From: Actinacidiphila epipremni
Lineage (GTDB): Bacteria; Actinomycetota; Actinomycetes; Streptomycetales; Streptomycetaceae
Length of the DNA stretch: 64,000 nt
Assembly: GCF_012034175.1 (NCBI RefSeq)
Contig: NZ_JAATEJ010000013.1
Coordinates: 124,001-188,000 of the forward strand
Direction of reading: 5' to 3'
The position numbers were made by a program, and so were the translations under genes. How positions within the stretch are numbered: position 1 is the stretch's first letter; each line of letters starts with the position of its first letter. Shown here piece after piece: positions 49,349 through 56,737 of this stretch. The notes beneath the pieces are model-generated. The model was not told the DNA's origin. It was given only the letters and a program-made list of their open reading frames with translations, and did not search any database.

Positions 49349-52147
49349 TCAGAACGACGACAGGGCGCGCGGCCCGAGGTCGGTGCGGGCCGGCGGCGGG
49401 GCGAGCCGGACCCGGGCGCTCAGCACGGTCAGGCCGCGCGGGGCCACCACCACCGGGTCCAGGACGACGGCGACGACCTCGGGGAGGTCGTCGGCCAGCA
49501 TCGACACCCGCAGCAGCAGCTCCTCCAGCGCCCGGGTGTCGACGGGTTCCGCGCCGCGCCAGCCGAAGAGCAGCGGGGCGGCGCGGATGCCGCGGACCAG
49601 TTCGGCGGCGTCCCGGTCGGTGGCGGGCACCAGCCGGTGCGCGAGGTCGCCCAGCAGCTCGGAGGCGGGCCCGGCCAGGCCGAAGGAGAGCACCGCGCCC
49701 GCGGCCGGGTCGACGCCGGCCCGTACGACCGTGTCGACGCCACGCGGGGCCATCGCCTGGACGACGGGGCGCAGTTCGGCCGGCCCGCCGAGCCGGGCGG
49801 TCAGCTCGGCGTAGGCGCGCCGCAGGTCGCCCTCGTCGGCGAGGTCGAGCCGGACCGCGCCGAGGTCGGGGCGGTGCCGCAGGTGCGGGGCGGTGGTCTT
49901 CAGGGCGACCGGGTAGCCGATGGCGGTCGCGGCGACGGCGGCGGCGTCCGCGTCGGGCGCGGGCAGCGCGGCGGGGACGGTGATGCCGTAGCGGGCGAGC
50001 AGCCCGGCCGCGTCCTCGTCGGAGAGGGTGACACCCTCGGGCGGTGAACCGGGCGGCAGCAGGCAGCGTACGTCCTCGGCCGCGGCGGCCTCCTGGATGT
50101 CGTCGTACTCCGGTACGCGTCCCGGGTCGGCGGAGCTCGCCCGCCAGCGGGCGTATCCGGCGGCCTCGGCGAGCGAGTGGACGGCGCGGTCGGGCGCCCG
50201 GTAGGCGGGGATGCGGGCGCCGGGCGCCCCGGGGGCGACGAGGCGGTCGGCGAACGCGTCCAGCGCGAGGTGGACGACGGTGACGGGCTTGGTGCCGGTG
50301 GCGGCGGCCCGGCGCAGCGCGTCGGCGAGCGCGGGGTCGTCGCCTTCTCCGGGGGCGCTCTCGCCGCCGAAACCGCCGTTCGGCCCCGCCGCGGGGTCCG
50401 GGGCGTCGGAGGTGACCCGGGGGATGGCGGTGACCACGACCGCGTCGGTCGCCGGGTCGGCGAGCGCGGTGGTGAGGGCGGCGGCGAAGTCGGCGGGGGT
50501 CGCGGAGGTGGTGAGGTCCAGGGGGGCGGCGGGGCGCAGGCCCGCGGTGAGGGCGGCGTCGTAGGTGAGCAGGCCCAGGGACTCGGAGTTGCCGAGCACC
50601 GCGATCCGGTCGCCGGCCGGCAGCGGCTGGAGGGCCAGGAACAGCCCGGTGTCCAGGAGTTCGGTGACGGTGTCGACGCGGATGACACCGGCCTGCCGGA
50701 ACAGCGCGCTGACGGTGCTGTCGGGGATGCGGGTGACGGGCACGGCGTGGCCGGCCGGGACCGAGCCGCTGTGCAGGGCGCCCTTGACGACCACGACGGG
50801 CTTGGCGGCGGCGGTCCTGCGGGCGAGCCGGGTGAACTTGCGGGGGTTGCCGAACGACTCCAGGTACATCAGGACGGCGTCGGTGTCGGGGTCGTCCTGC
50901 CAGAACTGGAGCAGGTCGTTGCCGGAGACGTCGGCGCGGTTGCCGGCCGAGACGAAGGTGGCCGGGCCGGTGCCGCGCCGGTGCAGCCCGGACAGCAGGG
51001 CGATGCCGATCGAGCCGGACTGGGTGAACAGGCCGAGCCGCCCGTGGTGCGGCATGCCGGGTGAGAGCGAGGCGTTGAGCCGGACGGCGGGCGAGGTGTT
51101 GAGCACGCCGAAGGCGTTGGGCCCGATGAGCCGCATGCCGTGGCCGCGGGCCTGCCGGACGAGCTCGCGCTGCCGCTCGCGGCCCTCGGGGCCGGTCTCG
51201 GAGTAGCCGGCGGCGACCACGACCAGGCCGCGTACGCCCGCCTCGCCGCAGTCGTCGACGGCCTGCGGGACGTGCTCGGCGGGTACCGCGACGACCGCGA
51301 GGTCCACGCTGTGCCCGGCGTCGGTGATCTCCCGCACGGAGCGGAAGCCGGGCACGCCGTCGAGTGCGGTGCCGGGCGCGAAGGAGCGGTTGACGGCGAA
51401 CAGCTGCCCGGTGAAGCCGCCCGCGGCGATGTTGCGCAGCAGGGCGCGGCCGACGCCGCCGGGCCGGCGGCCGGTGCCGATGACGGCGACGGACCGCGGG
51501 CGCAGCAGGCGCTGCATGGAGCGGGCCTCGGCGCGGTGCTCGCGCGACCGCATGACCTGCACGGACGCGGCGGTGGGCTCCAGGTCGAGGTCGAGGTGGA
51601 CGACGCCGTCGGCGAAGCTGCGGCGCTGGGTGTAGCCGGCGTCGGTGAAGACCTTGACCATCTTGGCGTTGGCCGGCAGCACATCGGCGGTGAAGTGCAG
51701 GATGCCGCGTTCGCGGGCGACGGCGGCGATGTGTTCCAGCAGCGCGGAGGCGACACCGCGGCCCTGGTGGGCGTCCTGGACCAGGAAGGCGACCTCGGCG
51801 GTGGTGCCGGCCGGGCCGGAGGCGGCGCGGCCGTGCTCGTCGGTGCGGTCGTAGCGGACGGTGGCGATGAACTCGCCGCCGACGGTCGCGGCCAGGCCCA
51901 CGCGGTCGTCGTAGTCGTGGTGCGTGAAGCGGTGCACGTCCCGGTCGGACAGCCGGGGGTAGGGCGCGAAGAAGCGGTAGTACTTGGACTCGTCGGAGAC
52001 CTTCTCGTAGAAGTCGACGAGCCGCCCGGCGTCGTCCGGGCCGATGGGCCGGATGTGGGCGATGCCGCCGTCCCGCAGCACGACGTCGGCCTCCCAGTGG
52101 ACGGGGTAGGGCCGGGCCTCGGTGTCCGGGTCGTGCGGGTCGGTCAT
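49349..52147 (-). CDS. GNAT acetyltransferase fused to an acyl-CoA synthetase (Pat-like)
   Basis: A 932-residue protein. The N-terminal GNAT domain (about residues 20-190) has the acetyl-CoA loop VQDAHQGRGVASALLEHI. The remainder is an ADP-forming acyl-CoA synthetase: CoA-binding (SVAVIGTGRRPGGVGRALLRNI), succinyl-CoA ligase-like (GLFTQSGSIGIALL) and ATP-grasp parts (LLARYGITVPAAL, YPVALKTTAPHL). This order, GNAT first, is that of the actinobacterial lysine acetyltransferases such as S. lividans PatA, which acetylate acetyl-CoA synthetases. In the E. coli homologue the GNAT domain lies at the other end. ATG 52147 is divergent from ptsH. Confidence 0.93.
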   Translation of the reverse strand: MTDPHDPDTEARPYPVHWEADVVLRDGGIAHIRPIGPDDAGRLVDFYEKVSDESKYYRFFAPYPRLSDRDVHRFTHHDYDDRVGLAATVGGEFIATVRYDRTDEHGRAASGPAGTTAEVAFLVQDAHQGRGVASALLEHIAAVARERGILHFTADVLPANAKMVKVFTDAGYTQRRSFADGVVHLDLDLEPTAASVQVMRSREHRAEARSMQRLLRPRSVAVIGTGRRPGGVGRALLRNIAAGGFTGQLFAVNRSFAPGTALDGVPGFRSVREITDAGHSVDLAVVAVPAEHVPQAVDDCGEAGVRGLVVVAAGYSETGPEGRERQRELVRQARGHGMRLIGPNAFGVLNTSPAVRLNASLSPGMPHHGRLGLFTQSGSIGIALLSGLHRRGTGPATFVSAGNRADVSGNDLLQFWQDDPDTDAVLMYLESFGNPRKFTRLARRTAAAKPVVVVKGALHSGSVPAGHAVPVTRIPDSTVSALFRQAGVIRVDTVTELLDTGLFLALQPLPAGDRIAVLGNSESLGLLTYDAALTAGLRPAAPLDLTTSATPADFAAALTTALADPATDAVVVTAIPRVTSDAPDPAAGPNGGFGGESAPGEGDDPALADALRRAAATGTKPVTVVHLALDAFADRLVAPGAPGARIPAYRAPDRAVHSLAEAAGYARWRASSADPGRVPEYDDIQEAAAAEDVRCLLPPGSPPEGVTLSDEDAAGLLARYGITVPAALPAPDADAAAVAATAIGYPVALKTTAPHLRHRPDLGAVRLDLADEGDLRRAYAELTARLGGPAELRPVVQAMAPRGVDTVVRAGVDPAAGAVLSFGLAGPASELLGDLAHRLVPATDRDAAELVRGIRAAPLLFGWRGAEPVDTRALEELLLRVSMLADDLPEVVAVVLDPVVVAPRGLTVLSARVRLAPPPARTDLGPRALSSF

Positions 52148-52250
52148 GGCTCCCAGCGTAGGCGGCGTGGCCGTCTGGCGGCGGGCAGGCGCAGGCGGCA
52201 GTCTTGGTTCACCGGCGGGTGGGCCGGGGCAGCGTTCAGGGCGTGCAAAA

Positions 52251-52264
52251 ATGGTCTAGACAAC
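52251..52264 (+). promoter_or_regulatory. DasR-type dre site before ptsH
   Basis: ATGGTCTAGACAAC contains the palindrome GTCTAGAC and closely follows the published dre consensus ACTGGTCTAGACCAGT. It lies 37 to 50 bases before the ptsH start, where DasR is known to control pts genes in S. coelicolor in response to glucosamine phosphate. Confidence 0.85.
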
Positions 52265-52300
52265 ATGCACGACCTGACACACACACTGAGGGGCAACACC

Positions 52301-52591
52301 ATGGTTGAGCGCCGCGTCAACGTCGGCTGGGCGGAGGGCCTGCACGCCCGCCCGGCGTCCATCTTCGTCCGCGCGGCGAGCGCCGCCGGGGTGCCGGTGA
52401 CCATCGCCAGGGCAGGGGGCGACCCGGTCAACGCCGCCTCCATGCTGGCGGTGCTGAGCCTGGGCGCCAAGGGCGGCGAGGAGGTCGTGCTGGCCTCGTC
52501 CGCCGAGGACACCACGCAGGCCGAGGCGGCCCTGGACCGGCTGGCGAAGCTGGTCGCCGAGGGCCTGGAAGAACTTCCCGAGACCGTCTGA
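52301..52591 (+). CDS. ptsH: Phosphocarrier protein HPr
   Basis: A 96-residue phosphocarrier of the sugar phosphotransferase system. The phospho-acceptor is H15 in GLHARPAS and the regulatory serine position is S47 in NAASML, both conserved. ATG 52301 is used because it gives exactly the HPr length. It takes phosphate from Enzyme I and passes it to sugar-specific EIIA domains. A dre site upstream ties it to DasR control, and a U-tailed terminator follows. The GntR gene downstream is convergent and is not DasR. Confidence 0.97.
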   Translation: MVERRVNVGWAEGLHARPASIFVRAASAAGVPVTIARAGGDPVNAASMLAVLSLGAKGGEEVVLASSAEDTTQAEAALDRLAKLVAEGLEELPETV

Positions 52592-52615
52592 GGCTTTACG
52601 CCCCCGCCGGACCGA

Positions 52616-52656
52616 GCGGGTCCCGCAGTCCGCCAGGATTGCCGGGGCCCGCTTTT
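52616..52656 (+). terminator. Rho-independent terminator of ptsH
   Basis: Ten-base arms with one wobble pair (GCGGGTCCCG at 52616-52625, partner at 52643-52652) followed by TTTT, 25 bases after the ptsH stop. Confidence 0.85.
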
Positions 52657-52765
52657 CCGTGCCGCATGCCGGAAACCGCGCACCGGAAAAGGGTCCCGAA
52701 ATAGCGCGGCACGAAATACCAGGGCCGATTTCCCGACGCTGGGACTCCTGTATACGGTGCGGATG

Positions 52766-53440
52766 TTAATTGCGGCGGCGTCCCGCGTTTACACGGTGTT
52801 TCAGGGTTCTCACGGCCGCGGCGTGCTCGACATGGACCGCGGCCAGCCGGCGCGCCCGCTCGGCGTCACCGCGAGCGACGGCGTCCACGATCGCCGCGTG
52901 CTCCTCCCACGCCTCGGCGGCCCGCGCCGCGCCGCCGTCGGCGTACACCCAGGAGATCTTGTGCCGCAGCTGGATCAGCAGCGCGGCGAGCGTGGGGCTG
53001 CCGGATGCCTGGGCCAGCGTCTCGTGGAACCAGCCGCTGAGCGAGGGCAGGTCGGAGACCTGGCCCTGCACCGCCCGCTCCTGGCCGAGCCGCACCAGGC
53101 CGCGCAGCACCTTCAGATGCGCGTCCGTGCGGCGCTGCGCGGCCCTTGCGGTGCCCAGCGGCTCCAGCAGCCCGCGTATCTCCAGCAGGTCGGCGGCCTC
53201 CTGCTCGGTGGGCTCGGCGACCGAGGCGCCGGCGTGCTTGCGGGTGCGGACGAAGCCCTCGGACTCCAACGTGCGCAGGGCCTCGCGCACCGGCACCCGC
53301 GAGACGCCGTAGCGCTGCGCGAGCAGTTCCTCGGTCAGCCGGCTGCCGGGCGGGAAGTAACCGGCGACGATGTCGTCGCGGATGGCCGTACACACGACCT
53401 CGGCGGAGATACGCCGGGCCGCGCCTTCCGTCCCGTTCAC
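52766..53440 (-). CDS. GntR family regulator, FadR (FCD) subfamily
   Basis: A 224-residue regulator. The N-terminal winged helix has GSRLTEELLAQRYGVSRVPVREALRTLESEGFV (residues about 32-64), and an all-helical FCD effector domain follows (LLEIRGLLEPLGTARAAQ to AIVDAVARGDAERARRLAAVHVEH) with the conserved histidines of the metal site. GTG 53440 gives the usual lead. Its targets are unknown; it is flanked by ptsH and the peptidase pair. FCD regulators often sense carboxylic acids. Confidence 0.92.
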   Translation of the reverse strand: MNGTEGAARRISAEVVCTAIRDDIVAGYFPPGSRLTEELLAQRYGVSRVPVREALRTLESEGFVRTRKHAGASVAEPTEQEAADLLEIRGLLEPLGTARAAQRRTDAHLKVLRGLVRLGQERAVQGQVSDLPSLSGWFHETLAQASGSPTLAALLIQLRHKISWVYADGGAARAAEAWEEHAAIVDAVARGDAERARRLAAVHVEHAAAVRTLKHRVNAGRRRN

Positions 53441-53596
53441 GTCCGATTCCGCATCGCAGGACTCCGTTCTTTCCCCGTTTTAATGCAGTGACTCTATTCC
53501 AGCACACCGGGAATTGGGAATGCGGCCCGGGGAAGAGCCCGGGAAGTGCCGGGCGAAGGCACGGGGAAGGCCCGGGGAATGGCGCCGATATGCGCG

Positions 53597-53630
53597 GGAC
53601 CCCGGCGCACACGGGGGTGCGCCGGGGTCC
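53597..53630 (-). terminator. Hairpin after the M16 peptidase pair
   Basis: Perfect 14-base arms (GGACCCCGGCGCAC at 53597-53610, complement at 53617-53630) with a six-base loop, about 70 bases past the second peptidase gene. Confidence 0.8.
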
Positions 53631-53698
53631 GGGGCGGCCGGGGGCGGGGTGGTGCGCGCCCGGCGGGGGCGGGTGCTTCGGAAGCCCGCCGGGGGAGC

Positions 53699-55084
53699 TC
53701 AGCCGGTGACGCGCACCGGCCCGATGCCCAGGGCGCGGACCGGCTCGGCGATCACCGAGGCGTCGCCGACCAGGACGACCACGAGGCGGTCCAGCGGGAA
53801 GGCGCTGACCGCGGCGGCGGTCGCCTCGACCGTGCCGGTGGCCGCGAGCCGCGCGTACAGGCCCGCCTGGAAGTCGTCGGGCAGCTGCTGCTCGACCTGG
53901 TCGGTGAGCGTCGCGGCAACCGCGGCGGCGGTCTCGTACCGCAGCGGTGCGACCCCGACCAGGTTCTGCACGGCGACATCGCGCTCGCCGTCGGTCAGGC
54001 CGCCCTCGGCGAGGGTGCGGATGACCTGCCAGGCGTCGCCGAGCGCGGGCCCGGTGACGTCGGTGGCGACCGAGCCGCTGATCGCCAGCAGCGCCGCGCC
54101 CGTACCGTCCGCCGAGCCCAGCAGCACCTGGGTGAAGGCCCGTACGCCGTAGGTGTAGCCCTTCTCCTCGCGCAGCACCCGGTCCAGGCGCGAGGTGAGC
54201 GTGCCGCCCAGGCAGTAGGTGCCGATGACCTGCGCCGCCCACACCGGGTCGTGCCGGTCGGCGCCGGTGCGGCCGATGAGCAGCTGGGTCTGCACCGCGC
54301 CGGGCCGGTCGACGATGACCACCCGGGCGGTGTCGTCGGAGGTGATCGCCGGGCGCGGGCGCGGCTGCGCGGCCGAGCCGGTCCAGCGGCCGAGGGTGTC
54401 GCCGAGCAGCGCCGGCAGGTCGATGCCGGTCAGGTCGCCGACGACCACCGCGGTGGCGGTCGCGGGCCGTACGTGCGCGGTGTAGAAGGCGCGCACCGCC
54501 GCCGCGTCGATGGTGCGTACGGTCTCCTCGGTGCCCTGCCGCGGCCGGGAGCAGCGCAGCTCGGCCGGGAAGAGCTCCTTGGACAGCTCCATCGCGGCGC
54601 GCCGCGATGGGTTGGCCAGCTCGTGCGGGATCTCGTCCAGCCGGTTGGCGACCAGGCGCTTGACCTCGTCCTCGGGGAAGGCCGGCGAGCGCAGCGCCTC
54701 CGCGAGCAGGGACAGCGCCCGGTCCAGCCGGGAGACCGGCACTTCGAGCGAGACCCTGACGCCCGGGTGGTCGGCGTGCGCGTCCAAGGTGGCGCCGCAG
54801 CGCTCCAGCTCGGCGGCGAACTCCTCGGCGGTGTGCTGGTCGGTGCCCTGCGACAGCGCCCTGGCCATGATGGTGCCGACGCCGTCCAGCCCCTCGGGCT
54901 CGGCGTCCAGCGGCGCGGCCAGCAGCACCTCGACGGCGACGATCTGCTGCCCGGGGCGGTGGCAGGTCAGCACGGTCAGCCCGTTGCCGAGCGCGCCGCG
55001 CTCCGGGGCCGGGAAGGCCCACGGCTTGGGGGCGCCGGCCTGCGGCTGCGGGTGGAACGTCATGACGGCGGCGATGTCGCTCAC
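53699..55084 (-). CDS. M16-family peptidase, non-catalytic subunit
   Basis: A 461-residue M16 protein. The HxxEH zinc motif is absent at the place where the partner has it, while later M16 features remain, including GGTLTSRLDRVLREEKGYTYGV, the R/Y pair region that completes the active site of the heterodimer. This pattern is that of the inactive half of two-subunit M16B peptidases. GTG 55084 overlaps the upstream gene as GTGA, so the two are made together. Likely forms a clam-shell peptidase that degrades small peptides; exact substrates unknown. Confidence 0.9.
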   Translation of the reverse strand: MSDIAAVMTFHPQPQAGAPKPWAFPAPERGALGNGLTVLTCHRPGQQIVAVEVLLAAPLDAEPEGLDGVGTIMARALSQGTDQHTAEEFAAELERCGATLDAHADHPGVRVSLEVPVSRLDRALSLLAEALRSPAFPEDEVKRLVANRLDEIPHELANPSRRAAMELSKELFPAELRCSRPRQGTEETVRTIDAAAVRAFYTAHVRPATATAVVVGDLTGIDLPALLGDTLGRWTGSAAQPRPRPAITSDDTARVVIVDRPGAVQTQLLIGRTGADRHDPVWAAQVIGTYCLGGTLTSRLDRVLREEKGYTYGVRAFTQVLLGSADGTGAALLAISGSVATDVTGPALGDAWQVIRTLAEGGLTDGERDVAVQNLVGVAPLRYETAAAVAATLTDQVEQQLPDDFQAGLYARLAATGTVEATAAAVSAFPLDRLVVVLVGDASVIAEPVRALGIGPVRVTG

Positions 55085-56448
55085 AGCTCGTCCCCTTCCT
55101 GGTCCTGGTCGTCGTCCTCGCCGGCCTCGTCCACCTCGGCGCCCTGCCCGCCGCCGGTGGGCTCGTACAGCAGCACCGCCCGGTTGTCGGGCCGCAGCCG
55201 CGCCGCGGCGACCGCCCGGACCTCCTCGGGGGTGACCGACAGCACGCGCCGGACCGCGGTCAGCGCCAGCTGCGGGTCGCCGAACAGCACGGCGAAGCGG
55301 CACAGTTCGTCGGCGCGGCCGGCGACCGTGGCCAGCCGGTCCAGCCATTCGCGCTCCAACTGCGCCTGGGCGCGCTCCATCTCCTCCGGCGTCGGGCCCT
55401 CGGCGGCGAACCGGGCCAGCTCGTCGTCGACGGCGGCCTCGATCGCGCTCAGCTCCACGCCGCTGGACGCCTTGACGTCCAGCCAGCCGAGCGAGGGCGC
55501 GCCGGCCAGCCGCAGCAGGCCGAACCCGGCGGTGACGGCGCTGCGGTCGCGGCGCACCAGCCGGTTGTGCAGCCGGGAGGACTCGCCGCCGCCCAGCACC
55601 GTCAGCGCCAGGTCCGCGGCATCACCCGCACGAGAGCCGTCCTCGGGCAGCCGGTAGGCGGCCATCAGGGCCCGCGAGGGCACGTCCTCCTCGACGACCT
55701 CGCGCAGTTCGCCGCCGATCACCTCGGGCAGCGAGCCGTCGCGCGGCGCGGGCTTGCCGTCGTGCGCCGGGATGGTGCCGAAGTACTTCTCCACCCAGGC
55801 CAGCGTCTGCTGCGGGTCGATGTCGCCGACGACGGCCAGGACCGCGTTGCCGGGCGCGTAGTAGGTGCGGAAGAACGCCCGGGCGTCCTCCAGGGAGGCC
55901 GCGTCCAGGTCGGCCATCGAGCCGATCGGGGTGTGGTGGTACGGGTGGCCGTCGGGGTAGGCGAGCGCGGTCAGCCGCTCGAAGGCGGTGCCGTAGGGCA
56001 CGTTGTCGTACCGCTGGCGGCGCTCGTTCTTCACCACGTCGCGCTGGTTGTCCAGGCTCTCCTGGTCCAGCGCGGTCAGCAGGCTGCCCATCCGGTCGGC
56101 CTCCAGCCACAGGGCCAGTTCCAGCTGGTGGGCGGGCATCGTCTCGAAGTAGTTGGTGCGCTCGAAGCTGGTGGTGCCGTTGAGCGAGCCGCCCGCGCCC
56201 TGGACCAGCTCGAAGTGGCCGTTGCCCTTGACGCTCGCCGAGCCCTGGAACATCAGGTGCTCGAAGAGGTGGGCGAGACCGGTGCGCCCCTTGACCTCGT
56301 GGCGCGAACCGACGTCGTACCAGAGGCAGACGGCCGCGACCGGGGTGAGGTGGTCCTCGGAGAGCACCACCCGCAGGCCGTTCGCCAGGCGGTGCTCGGT
56401 GGCTGTCAGGCCGCTGGAGTGTGCCTCCGGTGTGGCCGTGTGACCCAT
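55081..56448 (-). CDS. M16-family zinc peptidase, catalytic subunit
   Basis: A 455-residue M16B peptidase. The inverted zinc motif is HLFEH (H60, E63, H64) in GLAHLFEHLMFQGSA, with the distal acidic residue in QRDVVKNERRQRYDN. It ends with an acidic tail (DEAGEDDDQDQEGDEL). ATG 56448 is preferred because MGHTATPEAHSS and 15 residues precede the conserved domain; the alternative upstream start at 56655 is non-homologous. The protein pairs with the next gene. A perfect palindrome sits 56-73 bases upstream of the start. Confidence 0.93.
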   Translation of the reverse strand: MGHTATPEAHSSGLTATEHRLANGLRVVLSEDHLTPVAAVCLWYDVGSRHEVKGRTGLAHLFEHLMFQGSASVKGNGHFELVQGAGGSLNGTTSFERTNYFETMPAHQLELALWLEADRMGSLLTALDQESLDNQRDVVKNERRQRYDNVPYGTAFERLTALAYPDGHPYHHTPIGSMADLDAASLEDARAFFRTYYAPGNAVLAVVGDIDPQQTLAWVEKYFGTIPAHDGKPAPRDGSLPEVIGGELREVVEEDVPSRALMAAYRLPEDGSRAGDAADLALTVLGGGESSRLHNRLVRRDRSAVTAGFGLLRLAGAPSLGWLDVKASSGVELSAIEAAVDDELARFAAEGPTPEEMERAQAQLEREWLDRLATVAGRADELCRFAVLFGDPQLALTAVRRVLSVTPEEVRAVAAARLRPDNRAVLLYEPTGGGQGAEVDEAGEDDDQDQEGDEL

Positions 56449-56503
56449 GGGCAAGCTGTCCTTCCGGTCGCGTGCAGGTGACTGCTCACTGCTGCTCACT
56501 GCG

Positions 56504-56521
56504 TAGAGTGCTGCCACTCTA
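56504..56521. promoter_or_regulatory. Perfect palindrome TAGAGTG-CTGC-CACTCTA
   Basis: Seven-base perfect arms with a four-base spacer, upstream of the peptidase operon (minus) and facing parC (plus). A 10-base tandem repeat CTGCTCACTG is adjacent at 56482-56501. The arrangement suggests an operator over a promoter. Confidence 0.45.
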
Positions 56522-56737
56522 GGCAAGCGAGTGCGCGGGCGGTGAAGTTCCCGGTCGCGGGCGTGCTCGTGCCGGGCCGCGGGCGTGTCCCGCGGCGGTC
56601 GCGGGCCGGGCTCGCGACGGGTCGTGGTCGGCGATGTCAGCGGGGCGGTCCACAATGGTCCGCGTCAGTCCACCGTTCCCGCCGAACGGCCGTCCGGTCC
56701 GCCGACCGGATCAACCAGACGAAGGAGCGCCGCCGAG

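Noticed and set aside
52766..53440. The GntR gene beside ptsH as DasR
   Set aside because: It has an FCD-type effector domain, while DasR is a HutC-type GntR protein.
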